NCBI GenBank assembly: GCA_900542155.1
Contig: UQMD01000004.1
Location: 32,184 to 96,183 of the forward strand
Direction: 5' to 3'
Source: an uncultured Collinsella sp.
Lineage (GTDB): Bacteria; Actinomycetota; Coriobacteriia; Coriobacteriales; Coriobacteriaceae
DNA length: 64,000 bases
Made by a program: the position numbers and the translations under genes. How positions within the stretch are numbered: position 1 is the stretch's first letter; every line of letters starts with the position of its first letter. This document shows, one piece after another, positions 8,394 through 17,039 of the stretch. The notes beneath the pieces are model-generated. The model did not search any database and was not told the origin of the DNA. It saw only the letters and a program-made list of their open reading frames with translations.

Positions 8394-9059
8394 ATGGCAG
8401 AGCAACAGATAACGCCGGGGACCAAGCTTCAGGTGGCATTCGACGTGCCCATGGGCCAAAAAACCGACTTCAACATGCTCGCCACGTACAAAGAGAACCT
8501 GGACGACGCGTACTTTCTTATGAGCGCGCCCATGCTCGCCGGCAAGCCGCTCATCATGGACGAAAATCAAAAGCTGCTGCTGCAATACAAAGTGGGCGAG
8601 GAGACGTTCGTGCTCGCCGGCTACCCCGAGTCGGTCGAGAAAAAAGGCATCCGCACCTACTGGAAAATGCGCAAAGTCGCCGAGCAGCGCACCTTTGTCA
8701 AGCGCCGCGACGAGCGTTTTAAGGTCGCCATGCGCCTGACCTACCAGCGCGACAACGCGCCGACCCCCGAGCCCGAGGACGCCATGACCATCGACGTCTC
8801 GGCCGGCGGCCTGGCCGTCTACCTCAACGATTATCCCGACGTGGGCGAGGCCCTGTCCGTGCAAATGCCCACGGTCCGCCTGCAGGGCGAGCGTCACGAG
8901 CTGCCCGAGCAGCTGGGCATCGTGTGCTGGGTGCGCCGCGCGCCCAAGGGCAGCCTGTACCGCAACGTCTGCGGCCTGCAGTTCCGCTACGCCGACGAGA
9001 TGGAGCGCGAGCTCGTCAAAGAATACGTCGGCTGCATCCGCACTAAATATAAGATCTGA
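8394..9059 (+). CDS. PilZ-domain protein (YcgR-like c-di-GMP receptor)
   Basis: A 221-residue protein with an N-terminal YcgR-like beta-rich domain (residues 1-95) and a C-terminal PilZ domain. The c-di-GMP-binding features are KRRDERFKV (RxxxR, about residues 100-110) and DVSAGGLAVY (the [DN]xSxxG element). It is cytosolic and should alter partner behaviour on binding c-di-GMP. GGGGGAG precedes the ATG at 8394. The next gene starts 5 bp after its stop and encodes a membrane protein related to the surface-fibre family of this window, so that protein or system is the likely target. Confidence 0.85.
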   Translation: MAEQQITPGTKLQVAFDVPMGQKTDFNMLATYKENLDDAYFLMSAPMLAGKPLIMDENQKLLLQYKVGEETFVLAGYPESVEKKGIRTYWKMRKVAEQRTFVKRRDERFKVAMRLTYQRDNAPTPEPEDAMTIDVSAGGLAVYLNDYPDVGEALSVQMPTVRLQGERHELPEQLGIVCWVRRAPKGSLYRNVCGLQFRYADEMERELVKEYVGCIRTKYKI

Positions 9060-9064
9060 TCGCC

Positions 9065-10192
9065 ATGGCTCTGTTCAAGCGTAACGAAAACAAAGATAAA
9101 GCTGCCGAGGATTTGGCTGAGGGCATGGCCGAGGGCATGACTGAGGATTTGACCGAGAGTCAGCCCGAGGACACCCCCAGCACCGACCCCACCTCCCGCA
9201 AGCGCTTCGGCAAGTCCAAACCCAAGCGCAAGCCCAAACCCAAGCGCGACCTCCGCGGCGTAGTGCGCATCGAGGAGCTGGAGCAGGCGCTGGCCGACCA
9301 AGACCTCGACGACATCGACCCCGACGCGGTCGTATCTATGTATATGCCCAAGCGCCGCATGGAGCGCATCGGCACGGCGTTGCTGCGCATGGACAAGCTG
9401 CAAAAGGCCCTCGTGGTGCTGGCACTTGCCTTTGGCGTGCTGTTTGCCCTGTCGTTTATGCAGGAAAACATGGGTAACTTCACCATCAACCTCAACCGCC
9501 TGGAGCTGTTCCGCCGCGGCGTGGCAATTGCCGACAACGGCGACTTTAACAACGCCACCGCACGCTTGGCGGCCGACGCCGTGGACAACGGCACCAATAT
9601 CGCTGCCGACGACCTGCCCGACAACTTGGACGACGTCGACGGCAGCCACAACGGCAAAAACTACGTGGCGTACACCTTCTATATCCGCAACGCCGGCAAG
9701 ACCGATCTGGGCTACAGCGCCAAGCTCAAGGTGGTCAGCGCCAGCAAGGGCGTGGAGAAGGCGGCGCGCGTGCGGGTGTATCGCAACGGCGAGCCCACCA
9801 CCTACGCGGCCGCCGCGGCCGACGGCAATCCCGAGCCCAACACCGAGCCGTTTGCGTCCAAAGACGTGGTGACGACCATTAGCCACGCAAACTTCCGCGT
9901 GGGCGATGTGGACAAGTACACCGTGGTCATTTGGCTGGACGGCGACGACCCGGAGTGCGTGGACAAGATTATCGGCGGCGCGGTGGAGTTTGGCTTTGAC
10001 TTTGATTCGTCCGAGACCGACGACTCGAGCCTGTTCATTAAGTTCGTGCAGGATATTGCCGACACCCTGACCGGCAACGACCCCATTAGCGCGAGCGGCA
10101 ACGAGGCGCCCGATTACTACAAGGAGCACAACGTGACGTGGAGTAACCGCCGCAACCAAAAGAACTCGCCCGTGAAAGACGGGGATAAGTAG
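9065..10192 (+). CDS. Membrane-anchored TasA/camelysin-like protein paired with PilZ gene
   Basis: 375 residues. Residues 1-112 are charged, with a Lys/Pro-rich stretch around 45-62, and should be cytosolic. One membrane helix follows (about 114-132), then an ectodomain of about 240 residues rich in predicted beta strands. Near the end is VVIWLDGDDPECV, the same motif as in the SipW-type proteins at 17.8-21.4 kb. The short leader ending in AWF is missing, so the protein is probably kept as a type II membrane anchor. It is co-transcribed with the PilZ gene and followed by a terminator. I infer a base or c-di-GMP-gated partner of the surface system; the function is otherwise unknown. Confidence 0.6.
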   Translation: MALFKRNENKDKAAEDLAEGMAEGMTEDLTESQPEDTPSTDPTSRKRFGKSKPKRKPKPKRDLRGVVRIEELEQALADQDLDDIDPDAVVSMYMPKRRMERIGTALLRMDKLQKALVVLALAFGVLFALSFMQENMGNFTINLNRLELFRRGVAIADNGDFNNATARLAADAVDNGTNIAADDLPDNLDDVDGSHNGKNYVAYTFYIRNAGKTDLGYSAKLKVVSASKGVEKAARVRVYRNGEPTTYAAAAADGNPEPNTEPFASKDVVTTISHANFRVGDVDKYTVVIWLDGDDPECVDKIIGGAVEFGFDFDSSETDDSSLFIKFVQDIADTLTGNDPISASGNEAPDYYKEHNVTWSNRRNQKNSPVKDGDK

Positions 10193-10201
10193 AACGAACA
10201 A

Positions 10202-10239
10202 GCGCCGGGCCGGGATTGATGTTCCGGCCCGGCGCTTTT
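10202..10239 (+). terminator. Terminator between convergent genes
   Basis: A perfect 12-bp stem (GCGCCGGGCCGG and complement) with a 10-nt loop is followed by TTTT. It lies 9 bp past the stop of the upstream gene and just beyond the stop of the opposing gene, so it may serve both strands. Confidence 0.8.
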
Positions 10240-10240
10240 G

Positions 10241-10753
10241 CTATGCCGAGGTGTTGTCTTTAGAGGTAGCGTCGTTGCCAGTGGCGGTATCCAGCAAGAA
10301 CAGTCGTAGCGCGAGCTTGATCGCGTAGCCCGGCTTGACCTGCGCCGCGTCTCCCATGCGTTCGTCCAAGTCACTACAGTAGGCGTAGAGGTCGCGGATG
10401 AGGTCCGCGCCCGAGAGGGTGAACATGTAGCCCGCGTCCGAAAGCGCGTTAGGTGCCGTGGGCAGACCCGCAGCCGCACAAAAGCTCGCGAGGTCGGGGT
10501 CCATGACGGCCTCGTAGTCAATCGCGTGTCCGCCGTCCTGGACGGCCTGCTCCTGCTCGCGGGTGTACGACAATGCCGTCGCCAGCACAAAGCTGGGCGT
10601 GGGCGCATTGACGTCGTCGGTGGTGGCGACGAGCTTGCCGGCCGCTTGCGTGACCAGCCAAGCGACTTCGCGCTGACAACGAACGGCCTTACGCGTCACC
10701 GGCTTGATCGATCCAGCAGAAACGCTTCCCTTTGGTTGATTGGCGGCAGCCAT
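10241..10753 (-). CDS. Conserved-looking hypothetical protein, 170 aa
   Basis: I do not recognise this family. The product is soluble, without a signal peptide or membrane helix, and mostly helical by composition. The start is well supported by GGGAGGGC 5 bp before the ATG. The C-terminal 20 residues are polar and likely disordered (TATGNDATSKDNTSA). It is transcribed alone, divergent from the low-GC SipW-type genes and convergent with the PilZ pair, so its neighbours give no strong hint of role. Confidence 0.65.
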   Translation of the reverse strand: MAAANQPKGSVSAGSIKPVTRKAVRCQREVAWLVTQAAGKLVATTDDVNAPTPSFVLATALSYTREQEQAVQDGGHAIDYEAVMDPDLASFCAAAGLPTAPNALSDAGYMFTLSGADLIRDLYAYCSDLDERMGDAAQVKPGYAIKLALRLFLLDTATGNDATSKDNTSA

Positions 10754-11153
10754 GGAGCCCTCCCAACAAATAGCCCGTTTAGCACGCGAAAACTACACGT
10801 TCTGCACCAGTATAGCGAGTGGGGAGAGGCTCGGGCGAAGCTCGGTGGAGGGCGTGTGCATGCGTTGGTGCGGCGCTGCGGTGACAAGTCTTAAGAGGGA
10901 CTTATGACTGCACGGGAGGGTGCGACCAAATAAGGTGAATAGTGTTCACATAGCCACACGCATAACTCGAGGTGGACCCATAAATCTGTCGGAATGTAAG
11001 CTCCCGAAAACTCATAAGGAAATCGTAAGAATTATGGTATTCTCGATTCCATATCTAAAGGATGGGCAAGCAACATCCAACACGAAAGCGCGGGCTCCCC
11101 TTCCGGGCTTCTCGAGCGTCATCTGGGATGAATGGGGAAAGAAAGGGGTCCGT
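10754..11153 (+). promoter_or_regulatory. 400-bp upstream region of the SipW-type gene at 11154
   Basis: No gene is seen. The right half is unusually AT-rich for this genome. An extended -10 candidate (TG-G-TATTCT, 11035-11043) would give a leader of about 100 nt, with no clear -35. A small palindrome GTGAA-N5-TTCAC lies at 10935-10949. The ribosome site GAAAGGGG stands 5 bp before the downstream ATG. Confidence 0.3.
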
Positions 11154-11951
11154 ATGGATACCAAGGCATTAAAGAAGCAGATGGGCGCCGCCATCGCCAT
11201 GGTGCTGGTAGCAGCCGTAGCGCTGGGCTCTGCCACGTTCGCATGGTTTGTGACGAACAACAAGGTTGACGCCACCACGAGCACGATTTCCGCTCAGTCG
11301 AACGCCGCGTTTATGTATATCCGCGAGAAGAATTCTGACGATCAGAATCACACTACTTGGACTTCAACTGTTGATTCTGCCGTTGGCGACAAAGCTCTTT
11401 ATCCCGCTCACTGGGCCCTTGAGACCGAGAGTGGCACTGGTAAACCTTATGCCACTGCCGGATCGTTCTATACGGCTTTTGGTACGACTGCTGACAATGG
11501 TGCTATGAAGGGCACGTCTATCAGCGTTGGTGATCCTGATAAGGCTGTTGACGAGCGGTATGCCGTTAAAAATACCTTCCGCATCGGCTCCAAGGGTTCA
11601 ACGCTCAAGGATCTCGTTGTCGCGAGCGCTTCTTTGGGTACTGATGGAAATGCTCAGTTTGACAAATCGCTCCGTGTCCTTGTGAAGAATGGGACCAACT
11701 GGGTCCTGTGTGGATACCAGAATGATGACAACCCGTTCACCATTCTCGGTGCCTCTAGCGTTAATAATTTGATTACATCGAAGGTTGACGGCAGCGATGA
11801 GGCCAAGGAAGTCGTTGTAGACATGTATGTTTTCTACGACGGCGATGAGGCCGAGGCCATTAAGACCAACAACCTGTCCAACCTTAAGAATGCTGCAAAG
11901 GCCATTACGGTTAACTTCAGCGCAACTTCTGAGGCCAAGGACCACGAGTAA
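11154..11951 (+). CDS. SipW-type signal peptide surface protein (TasA/camelysin-like), low GC
   Basis: 265 residues. The N-terminus is a basic stretch (MDTKALKKQMG), a hydrophobic helix, and SATFAWFVTNNKVDATTS, the hallmark of substrates of SipW-type signal peptidase; cleavage is expected near the AWF. The mature part is polar, Ser/Thr/Asn-rich and predicted to be beta-structured. Near its end VDMYVFYDGDEAEA corresponds to the EGxDPxC motif of the paralogs, but without the cysteine. Codon use is T-richer than in neighbours. A terminator separates it from the next paralog. It is likely a secreted structural protein; the polymer role is inferred. Confidence 0.72.
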   Translation: MDTKALKKQMGAAIAMVLVAAVALGSATFAWFVTNNKVDATTSTISAQSNAAFMYIREKNSDDQNHTTWTSTVDSAVGDKALYPAHWALETESGTGKPYATAGSFYTAFGTTADNGAMKGTSISVGDPDKAVDERYAVKNTFRIGSKGSTLKDLVVASASLGTDGNAQFDKSLRVLVKNGTNWVLCGYQNDDNPFTILGASSVNNLITSKVDGSDEAKEVVVDMYVFYDGDEAEAIKTNNLSNLKNAAKAITVNFSATSEAKDHE

Positions 11952-11965
11952 GCGCTGTGCGCCGA

Positions 11966-11990
11966 GCGGGGGAGAAATCCCCCGCTTTTT
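11966..11990 (+). terminator. Terminator between two SipW-type genes
   Basis: Perfect 8-bp stem GCGGGGGA/TCCCCCGC with a GAAA tetraloop, followed by TTTTT. It lies 15 bp after the upstream stop; read-through or a separate promoter must serve the next gene. Confidence 0.85.
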
Positions 11991-12012
11991 CTATATCGAG
12001 AGGGGATGACCG

Positions 12013-12963
12013 GTGAATATCAACCAGATGAAGCGTCAGTTGGCCATCGCCAGTCTCTCGGTCGTGATGGCGGGCATTGCGCTCGCATCTGCTACCTATG
12101 CTTGGTTCGTTAGTAACACCAGTGTTGATGCTGTATCTAGCTCTATAAGTGCGCAGGCAAACGGAATGGTTCTTCAGATAGTTAAGGCCGGGAATCCCAT
12201 TCATGACGGCGGCGATCACCGTACTTCTGCGACGGTGTCTGGTCACGAAATTAGTCCTTCTTCCACTAACGATGCTGCGAGTTGGTATGTCCCTGCTTCC
12301 TGGGATGGTACGGATGTAAGCGGATATCAGAAGGTTTCGATTAAAGATATTGCTCAGGGCAATTATTCACTTGCGAGCAGTTCTGATGAATTCTATGCCT
12401 ATACGCTTGCGGACTATACCCTCTACACCATTACCCAAACGGGTGAGGCTGATGTTTATCTCGATGGGGCTGAAGGAGAAGGCGCGGTTGTCATCACTCC
12501 CTCCGAGGGCGCTTCGGATGAGTGGTTTAACAAGATAAAGGGCAGTTTGCGCATCGGCATTCTTATTGATAACAATCTTAAGCTCGTTTATGCGCCCATT
12601 AAGCCAAATGGTCATGGTAATGATTCCAACCCGACCAATGGCTGGAGTTGCGTCAACTCGTTTGATGCTTCTCTCTCACAGACCATGACGCCGAAATATG
12701 CGTATGTTTCGGGAAATGATTTTGTGGATGCGAATGGCAACAATTGGGCTGCCACAAGATCTGGCGATGCATACGTTGCACCATCGGTGAACGCCGCAAA
12801 ATTGGCTCGCGTTGGTTACGGCGGAACGAATCTTAAAGTTGTCATGTGGATGGAAGGCACAACAGAGGCTTGCCAAAACATGTCGGGCCTAGATACGGGC
12901 GTTGATGCTCCAACGTTTAACGTCACGCTCAACCTAGTCGGCGTCGTTCCCGATTCCAACTAG
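12013..12963 (+). CDS. SipW-type signal peptide surface protein (TasA/camelysin-like), low GC
   Basis: 316 residues from a GTG start with AGGGGATG upstream. The leader reads NINQMKRQLAIAS, a hydrophobic core, then ASATYAWFVSNTSVDA, nearly matching the previous gene, so the two are tandem paralogs. The mature part is Ser/Asn/Gly-rich without further membrane segments; near the C-terminus it has VVMWMEGTTEACQN, the family motif. Its GC content is clearly below that of surrounding genes (for example 12121-12180 is about 45% GC). A terminator follows at 12993. It is predicted to be exported by the SipW-type peptidases encoded 9-14 kb downstream. Confidence 0.72.
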   Translation: MNINQMKRQLAIASLSVVMAGIALASATYAWFVSNTSVDAVSSSISAQANGMVLQIVKAGNPIHDGGDHRTSATVSGHEISPSSTNDAASWYVPASWDGTDVSGYQKVSIKDIAQGNYSLASSSDEFYAYTLADYTLYTITQTGEADVYLDGAEGEGAVVITPSEGASDEWFNKIKGSLRIGILIDNNLKLVYAPIKPNGHGNDSNPTNGWSCVNSFDASLSQTMTPKYAYVSGNDFVDANGNNWAATRSGDAYVAPSVNAAKLARVGYGGTNLKVVMWMEGTTEACQNMSGLDTGVDAPTFNVTLNLVGVVPDSN

Positions 12964-12992
12964 CGCTAAGCCATTAGCTAGATTCGCCTGAT

Positions 12993-13025
12993 AGGGGCCG
13001 CTTCAGTCGAAGCGGCCCCTTTCTT
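12993..13025 (+). terminator. Terminator after the second low-GC SipW-type gene
   Basis: Perfect 12-bp stem AGGGGCCGCTTC and complement, AGTC loop, then TTCTT. It starts 30 bp past the stop. Confidence 0.85.
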
Positions 13026-13111
13026 GTGCGATGGCTTTGCGCAAAACGGTTGCTCATGAGCCCGCGTAGATCGGCGATAATGTGTGGAACTGTTCTTCCT
13101 GGAGGTTCCTT

Positions 13112-14194
13112 ATGGACGGCATCGCTTCTAGTGTTCCGCTGATTGCTCGGCCGAGTTACGACCGCGCTTGCAGCTTTGTGTCGTCCTAATATGTTCAGGC
13201 CTGGGAGTGGTTCTTGCGTGAGGAGCAGCGTGGCGGCCTGTGGGATAAGCTCCCGCATCGCACGAACACCGACAGCTCTCAATATCCCTTTCGCCTGACG
13301 ATTGATTCCGAGCTCTTTCCGGTGTCGCGCGATTCGGGCATCTTTTGGCCTGGTCGCGGGCGCGTTAAACATCCGTGCGAGAAGACCTTCGCACTCTCGG
13401 TGCACAATTCCAAGCGCGGTGCCTACCCCGATGTTCCGCCGCTCTATCTCGAGGACGGAACGTGGGTGCTCAAGTACTCGTCGCAGAGCACTTCGGTCGA
13501 AAACTGGCGCGACCAGGACTATAACCAAAAGATGATCAACTGCATGGAATGCGGCGTTCCCGTTGGTGTGTTCTTTGCGACGAGCGCTGGCTACAAGGTG
13601 CTGGGCCTCGCATTCGTCGAGCGCTACGAACCCGAGAACAGCTGGTTTGTGCTGCATGGCCCCGTCCATAAGGGTGGGCCCGATGCCCGTTTCTTCCCCG
13701 ATATGAGCTACATGAAGGACGCTCCGGTTGCAGCGGAGTTCTCTGGTACTTCGGCAAGTGATGATGAAAAGGTCCGTTACGCGCTGCGTCGCGAGCGAAT
13801 CGGGCAGCAGCGCTTTCGTACTCAGCTCTTTGAGGCCTATACCGGTCAATGCGCCGTCTCGGGTTGCAGTGTCAACGAAGCGCTCGAAGCTGCGCATATC
13901 GAGAACTACTCGGGTCCCAAGTCGCAGGTTGTCAGCAACGGTATTCTGCTGCGCCGTGACCTGCACTCGCTGTTCGATGCTCATTTGATTTCGTTTGAGC
14001 TGGTGCGTGGCGACTATCAACTTTGCGGGTCGTACCTTCTGCAACAAACGGATTATGCGACGTTTGCGGGCTCGGTGTTGCGCGAGCCGGACGAACATCG
14101 CTTGCGTCCCAACGCCCGATTCCTCGAAGCCCATCGGGCCGAGTTCGCTTTCTCGGAATCGCGGCGTCGGGCGGAGGCCGTCGCTCCGTATTAG
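13112..14194 (+). pseudogene. HNH endonuclease with in-frame stop at codon 26
   Basis: A well-placed GGAGG precedes the ATG at 13112, but the same frame meets TAA at 13187-13189. Beyond it the frame stays open to 14194 and encodes a coherent HNH nuclease: AYTGQCAVSGCS, EAAHIENY and NGILLRRDLHSLFD form the His-Asn-His metal site (about 214-260 residues after 13214). A TTG at 13214 could restart translation to give 326 residues without the original N-terminus. Either the gene is nonsense-inactivated or it uses the internal start. It resembles stand-alone HNH proteins of restriction or defence context; no methylase is adjacent. Confidence 0.65.
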
Positions 14195-14312
14195 TCGGCT
14201 GTTGCCCGTCGCAACCCAATCATGTCGATTGATCGGATCGCGTCGCGCCGCAGCTAGAGCCGCCCGATCCTGCCATCCTCTCCTCAACAGGTAAAACGGG
14301 AAAGGGGAGACT

Positions 14313-14594
14313 ATGGGATGGCGAGGCGATATCGCGCGCGGCACATACGGAAACTTACCGCGCACTCTGATGGATCGGAGCTTATTTCCGCTCGTCGAGG
14401 CTAACTGCAGCCAAATCTGTCTGCCCTGCCCTCGCTGCGGTGCAGGCCTCCCATGCCTAGACATCAACTTCATCGATGCCCGCGACAAGCGCGCCGCCGA
14501 CCCGCGTGCTCGAACGGGTCTGCGTTTTCCGGTCTATCCTCAACAATGCCCAGCCCGCGGATGTGCTATTACCTATGACGATGCCGATGCCTAA
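14313..14594 (+). CDS. Possible small cysteine-rich protein, 93 aa
   Basis: An ORF with a strong ribosome site (GGAAAGGGGAGACT-ATG). It contains two paired-cysteine groups (CPRCGAGLPC and CPARGC), which could bind zinc. There are no signal or membrane segments. I do not recognise a family, and composition is close to that of random GC-rich ORFs, so it may be spurious. It follows the broken HNH gene by about 120 bp. Confidence 0.35.
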   Translation: MGWRGDIARGTYGNLPRTLMDRSLFPLVEANCSQICLPCPRCGAGLPCLDINFIDARDKRAADPRARTGLRFPVYPQQCPARGCAITYDDADA

Positions 14595-14635
14595 TCCCCT
14601 GCTAGCGAGCGAGGATTTTTGGACGTTTGAAAACT

Positions 14636-14699
14636 GAGGGTGGATAATCTCCCGTTTTTGGGCTGAAAAGCTGTCGAAAATGGGAGATTATCCACCCTC
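14636..14699. repeat. Short palindrome with 23-bp arms
   Basis: Arms 14636-14658 and 14677-14699 (GAGGGTGGATAATCTCCC-core) match with one mismatch around an 18-nt centre. It lies in the 287-bp gap before the DUF5710 gene, has no T-run on either side, and is not an obvious terminator. The rest of the gap shows nothing else clear. Confidence 0.8.
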
Positions 14700-14881
14700 G
14701 AGCAAAGCTGCCGGGTACTTCTGCCTCTGGGCGGTAGCTTGCTGCCAGAAGTGCTCACCGGTCCCCAAGCCTGGGGTTATAGCTTACGGACAGGCAACTC
14801 ATCTACCTGCGTATACTTGATTTTCGAGGATTTTCGCACTCGATTTTCGAGGAAATCTGGACTCGATTTTCGAGCTTTGCC

Positions 14882-15580
14882 CTACAGGTAAATCCCCTCG
14901 CATAGGGTCTTATGGAACTGGGTGTGGTGGTCGCGTACCCAGGTGAAGAGCGCCTGGTCAAAGTTGTCCTGGCTGATGGGGATGCCAAAGACGCCGGCGA
15001 CTTCCACGCGCACGAACTCCAGCGCGGGCAGCTTGTTGATGGCCGTGAGCGCAAACGGCGACGTGGGCTCCTCGAACAGGTAATGGCTGCCTTGCAGCGC
15101 GCCGCAGCCGGTGCAGGTGCTGGCGAGCGATACAGTCTTGGTGGAGCGCGACGTTACGGGTTTGTAGCCGCAGCGCTCGCGCAGGTAGTCGCGGATCTCG
15201 GCCGGCACGCAGCCCAGCGCGGGGACGATGGCCACGGCGTTGGCGCGGGCGGTGTCGATCGCGATGTGGCCCGCGCCGTCCATGGCGGGCGCATCGCTGG
15301 GCGCAGCCTTGCTGCCCGAGTCCTCGGCCGCCCAATACGGAATGCCAAAGGCCGCGACTGTCGTCTGCTCGTGGCACTTCCAACACTCGCGCTTGCCCAG
15401 CACCAGGTAGATGTAGGGCGCGCTGGGGTCGGAGCGATCCACGCCGGGCAGCCACGCGGCAAAGGGCTCGGGGTTGACGCCATCGGGCACGTACCAGATC
15501 TTTTTGATCCGGTCCCACTTGGCGCCCAGGGCTTTGGCCTCGTCTTTGTGCAAAAAGGGAACATCGAGCTCGGTGCGCAT
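14882..15580 (-). CDS. DUF5710-domain protein
   Basis: 232 residues. The N-terminal 45 residues (LDVPFLHKDEAKALGAKWD...WYVPDG) match the DUF5710 domain, often found in DNA-processing or mobile-element proteins. The rest holds two possible zinc pairs (CWKC at about 68-71 and CTGC at about 155-158), suggesting a zinc ribbon split by a variable region. The start is set at the ATG 15578-15580, which has AAAGGAGCC upstream. It stands alone; the function is unknown. Confidence 0.7.
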   Translation of the reverse strand: MRTELDVPFLHKDEAKALGAKWDRIKKIWYVPDGVNPEPFAAWLPGVDRSDPSAPYIYLVLGKRECWKCHEQTTVAAFGIPYWAAEDSGSKAAPSDAPAMDGAGHIAIDTARANAVAIVPALGCVPAEIRDYLRERCGYKPVTSRSTKTVSLASTCTGCGALQGSHYLFEEPTSPFALTAINKLPALEFVRVEVAGVFGIPISQDNFDQALFTWVRDHHTQFHKTLCEGIYL

Positions 15581-15727
15581 GGCGGCTCCTTTGTGCGGCT
15601 TGCGGTGCATGTGCTCCAAGGATACCCCAGCGGCGAGTGTGTGGTCGCTAAACGAGCACTTCGACCGCCCGAGAAGTCGCGGAGCATTTTAGCGAGGGCG
15701 TGCCGTCAAGCAAATGGGCAAGCAAAT

Positions 15728-15774
15728 GGTCAGCTTTTGGTCAGTTGAGCGGCAACCTTGCCAAGAGCTTGACG
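15728..15774. repeat. Bipartite motif shared with the region before the Tad operon
   Basis: GGTCAGCTTTTGGTCAG (15728-15744) and CCTTGCCAAGAGCTTGACG (15756-15774) recur at 46921-46970 in swapped order, the second with one mismatch. It sits in the 317-bp gap between two divergent genes; otherwise that gap shows no recognisable feature. Confidence 0.6.
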
Positions 15775-15897
15775 AATTTGCAGCTAGACGTCGACGAATG
15801 AGCACTTTGGACGCGCCGCGGCAAAAATCCGCCGGTCGTTTGCCGAAAACTTGGCAGGACCGCCAACGGCCGCCGACGCGCGTGCTATCTTCGCGCC

Positions 15898-17001
15898 ATG
15901 GGGTACTTTATCGTTTCACATAACGCTGCGCTGGCGCTCTTGGCGCACATCCCGAACCCGCGCTTTGGGGATTCGGAGTCAGAGGTCGTGTCGATCGCGG
16001 GTGCCTGCGCGCTCTGTGACCAGGAGGCGCAGGAGTTTATCGATCGCTACGACCTGGGGATTGACGTGCTGGATCTGATGGTGCCGACGCGCGCCGACCG
16101 TCGGCGGACCAAGCACGTCGCGACGCACCTGTGCACCAACGAGCTCCCGGCGGGTTCGTTTATCTCACTGGGCCACTGGATGGGCGACCTGGATGCATAC
16201 GTGTGCTCTCCCGAGCTGGCGTATTTACAGGCCGCGCACGATGGCGATGCGGCGGAGGCCATCTACGCCGGCTATGCCATGACATCGGACTACCGGCTGG
16301 ATAACCTTGCTCCCGGCGGGGTGACCAGCAGGGATGCGGGCATGCGCGATGGAAAGCTCACGACCAAGGAGCACATTGCGGCGTACCTTGACCGGGCGTC
16401 AAAGGTGAGAGGCGCCGCCAAGGCGAAGGCGTTGCTTCCGTACGTGGAAGAGGGCTCACGGTCTCCAAGGGAGTCGGGGCTTTGCATGTTTATGTCGCTG
16501 CCCGCGCATTACGGCGGGCTTGCGCTGGGCAAGACCGAGCTGAACAAGAAGTACTTCATTCGCGACGGCTACAACGATGGGCGCAACCGCAAACTGCGCG
16601 TGTTGGAGCGCACGCCCGACATAACGCTTACGGCGAAAGCGGAGGTGGGCCTGGATAAAGTAAGGGCTGGCTTGCTGCCCGAGGTGCTTACCGCGCTGGT
16701 CGATTACGACAGCGACGCTATCCATGATGGAAGCGAAAAAATCCACAAGGATGCCGAGCGCCGCAACGAACTGCAGATGCTCAATGGGGTCGCGTACTTT
16801 ACGGTGACGACTGACCAGGCGAGCGACTACGAAAAGCTCGTTCGCCTGTGCGAACGCATTCGGCGCAAGCTGCATCGGAATAAGCGACCTATCTTTAACA
16901 GGCCCATGACGGAGGAGCAGCGATATCTTGCCCTTGCGCGCGTCGAAACGAAGCGGTTTAAGCTTTGGCAAACCGTCATTGACGCGCATCGGCATTGGTA
17001 G
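15898..17001 (+). CDS. DUF559-like (Vsr-fold) endonuclease-domain protein
   Basis: 367 residues. The first 280 residues form an uncharacterised region with TNELPAGSFI, CSPELAYLQAA and GSRSPRESGLCMFM motifs. The last 100 residues contain LVDYDSDAIHDG and KDAERRNELQML, followed by a helix, the pattern of DUF559/very-short-patch-repair-like PD-(D/E)XK domains. The protein at 39375-40448 has the same architecture and is a distant paralog. No ribosome site is visible; an extended -10-like TGCTATCTT ends about 10 bp before the ATG, so a leaderless transcript is possible. A role in nucleic-acid cleavage is inferred only. Confidence 0.6.
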   Translation: MGYFIVSHNAALALLAHIPNPRFGDSESEVVSIAGACALCDQEAQEFIDRYDLGIDVLDLMVPTRADRRRTKHVATHLCTNELPAGSFISLGHWMGDLDAYVCSPELAYLQAAHDGDAAEAIYAGYAMTSDYRLDNLAPGGVTSRDAGMRDGKLTTKEHIAAYLDRASKVRGAAKAKALLPYVEEGSRSPRESGLCMFMSLPAHYGGLALGKTELNKKYFIRDGYNDGRNRKLRVLERTPDITLTAKAEVGLDKVRAGLLPEVLTALVDYDSDAIHDGSEKIHKDAERRNELQMLNGVAYFTVTTDQASDYEKLVRLCERIRRKLHRNKRPIFNRPMTEEQRYLALARVETKRFKLWQTVIDAHRHW

Positions 17002-17039
17002 AGGCGGTTGTTGGTCGTGGGGGCTAACGGCCTTATTTC

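Noticed and set aside
12974..14488. 504-residue minus-strand ORF opposite the HNH gene
   Set aside because: It begins inside an unrelated ORF and ends at a terminator of the opposite strand; the HNH motifs support the plus strand.
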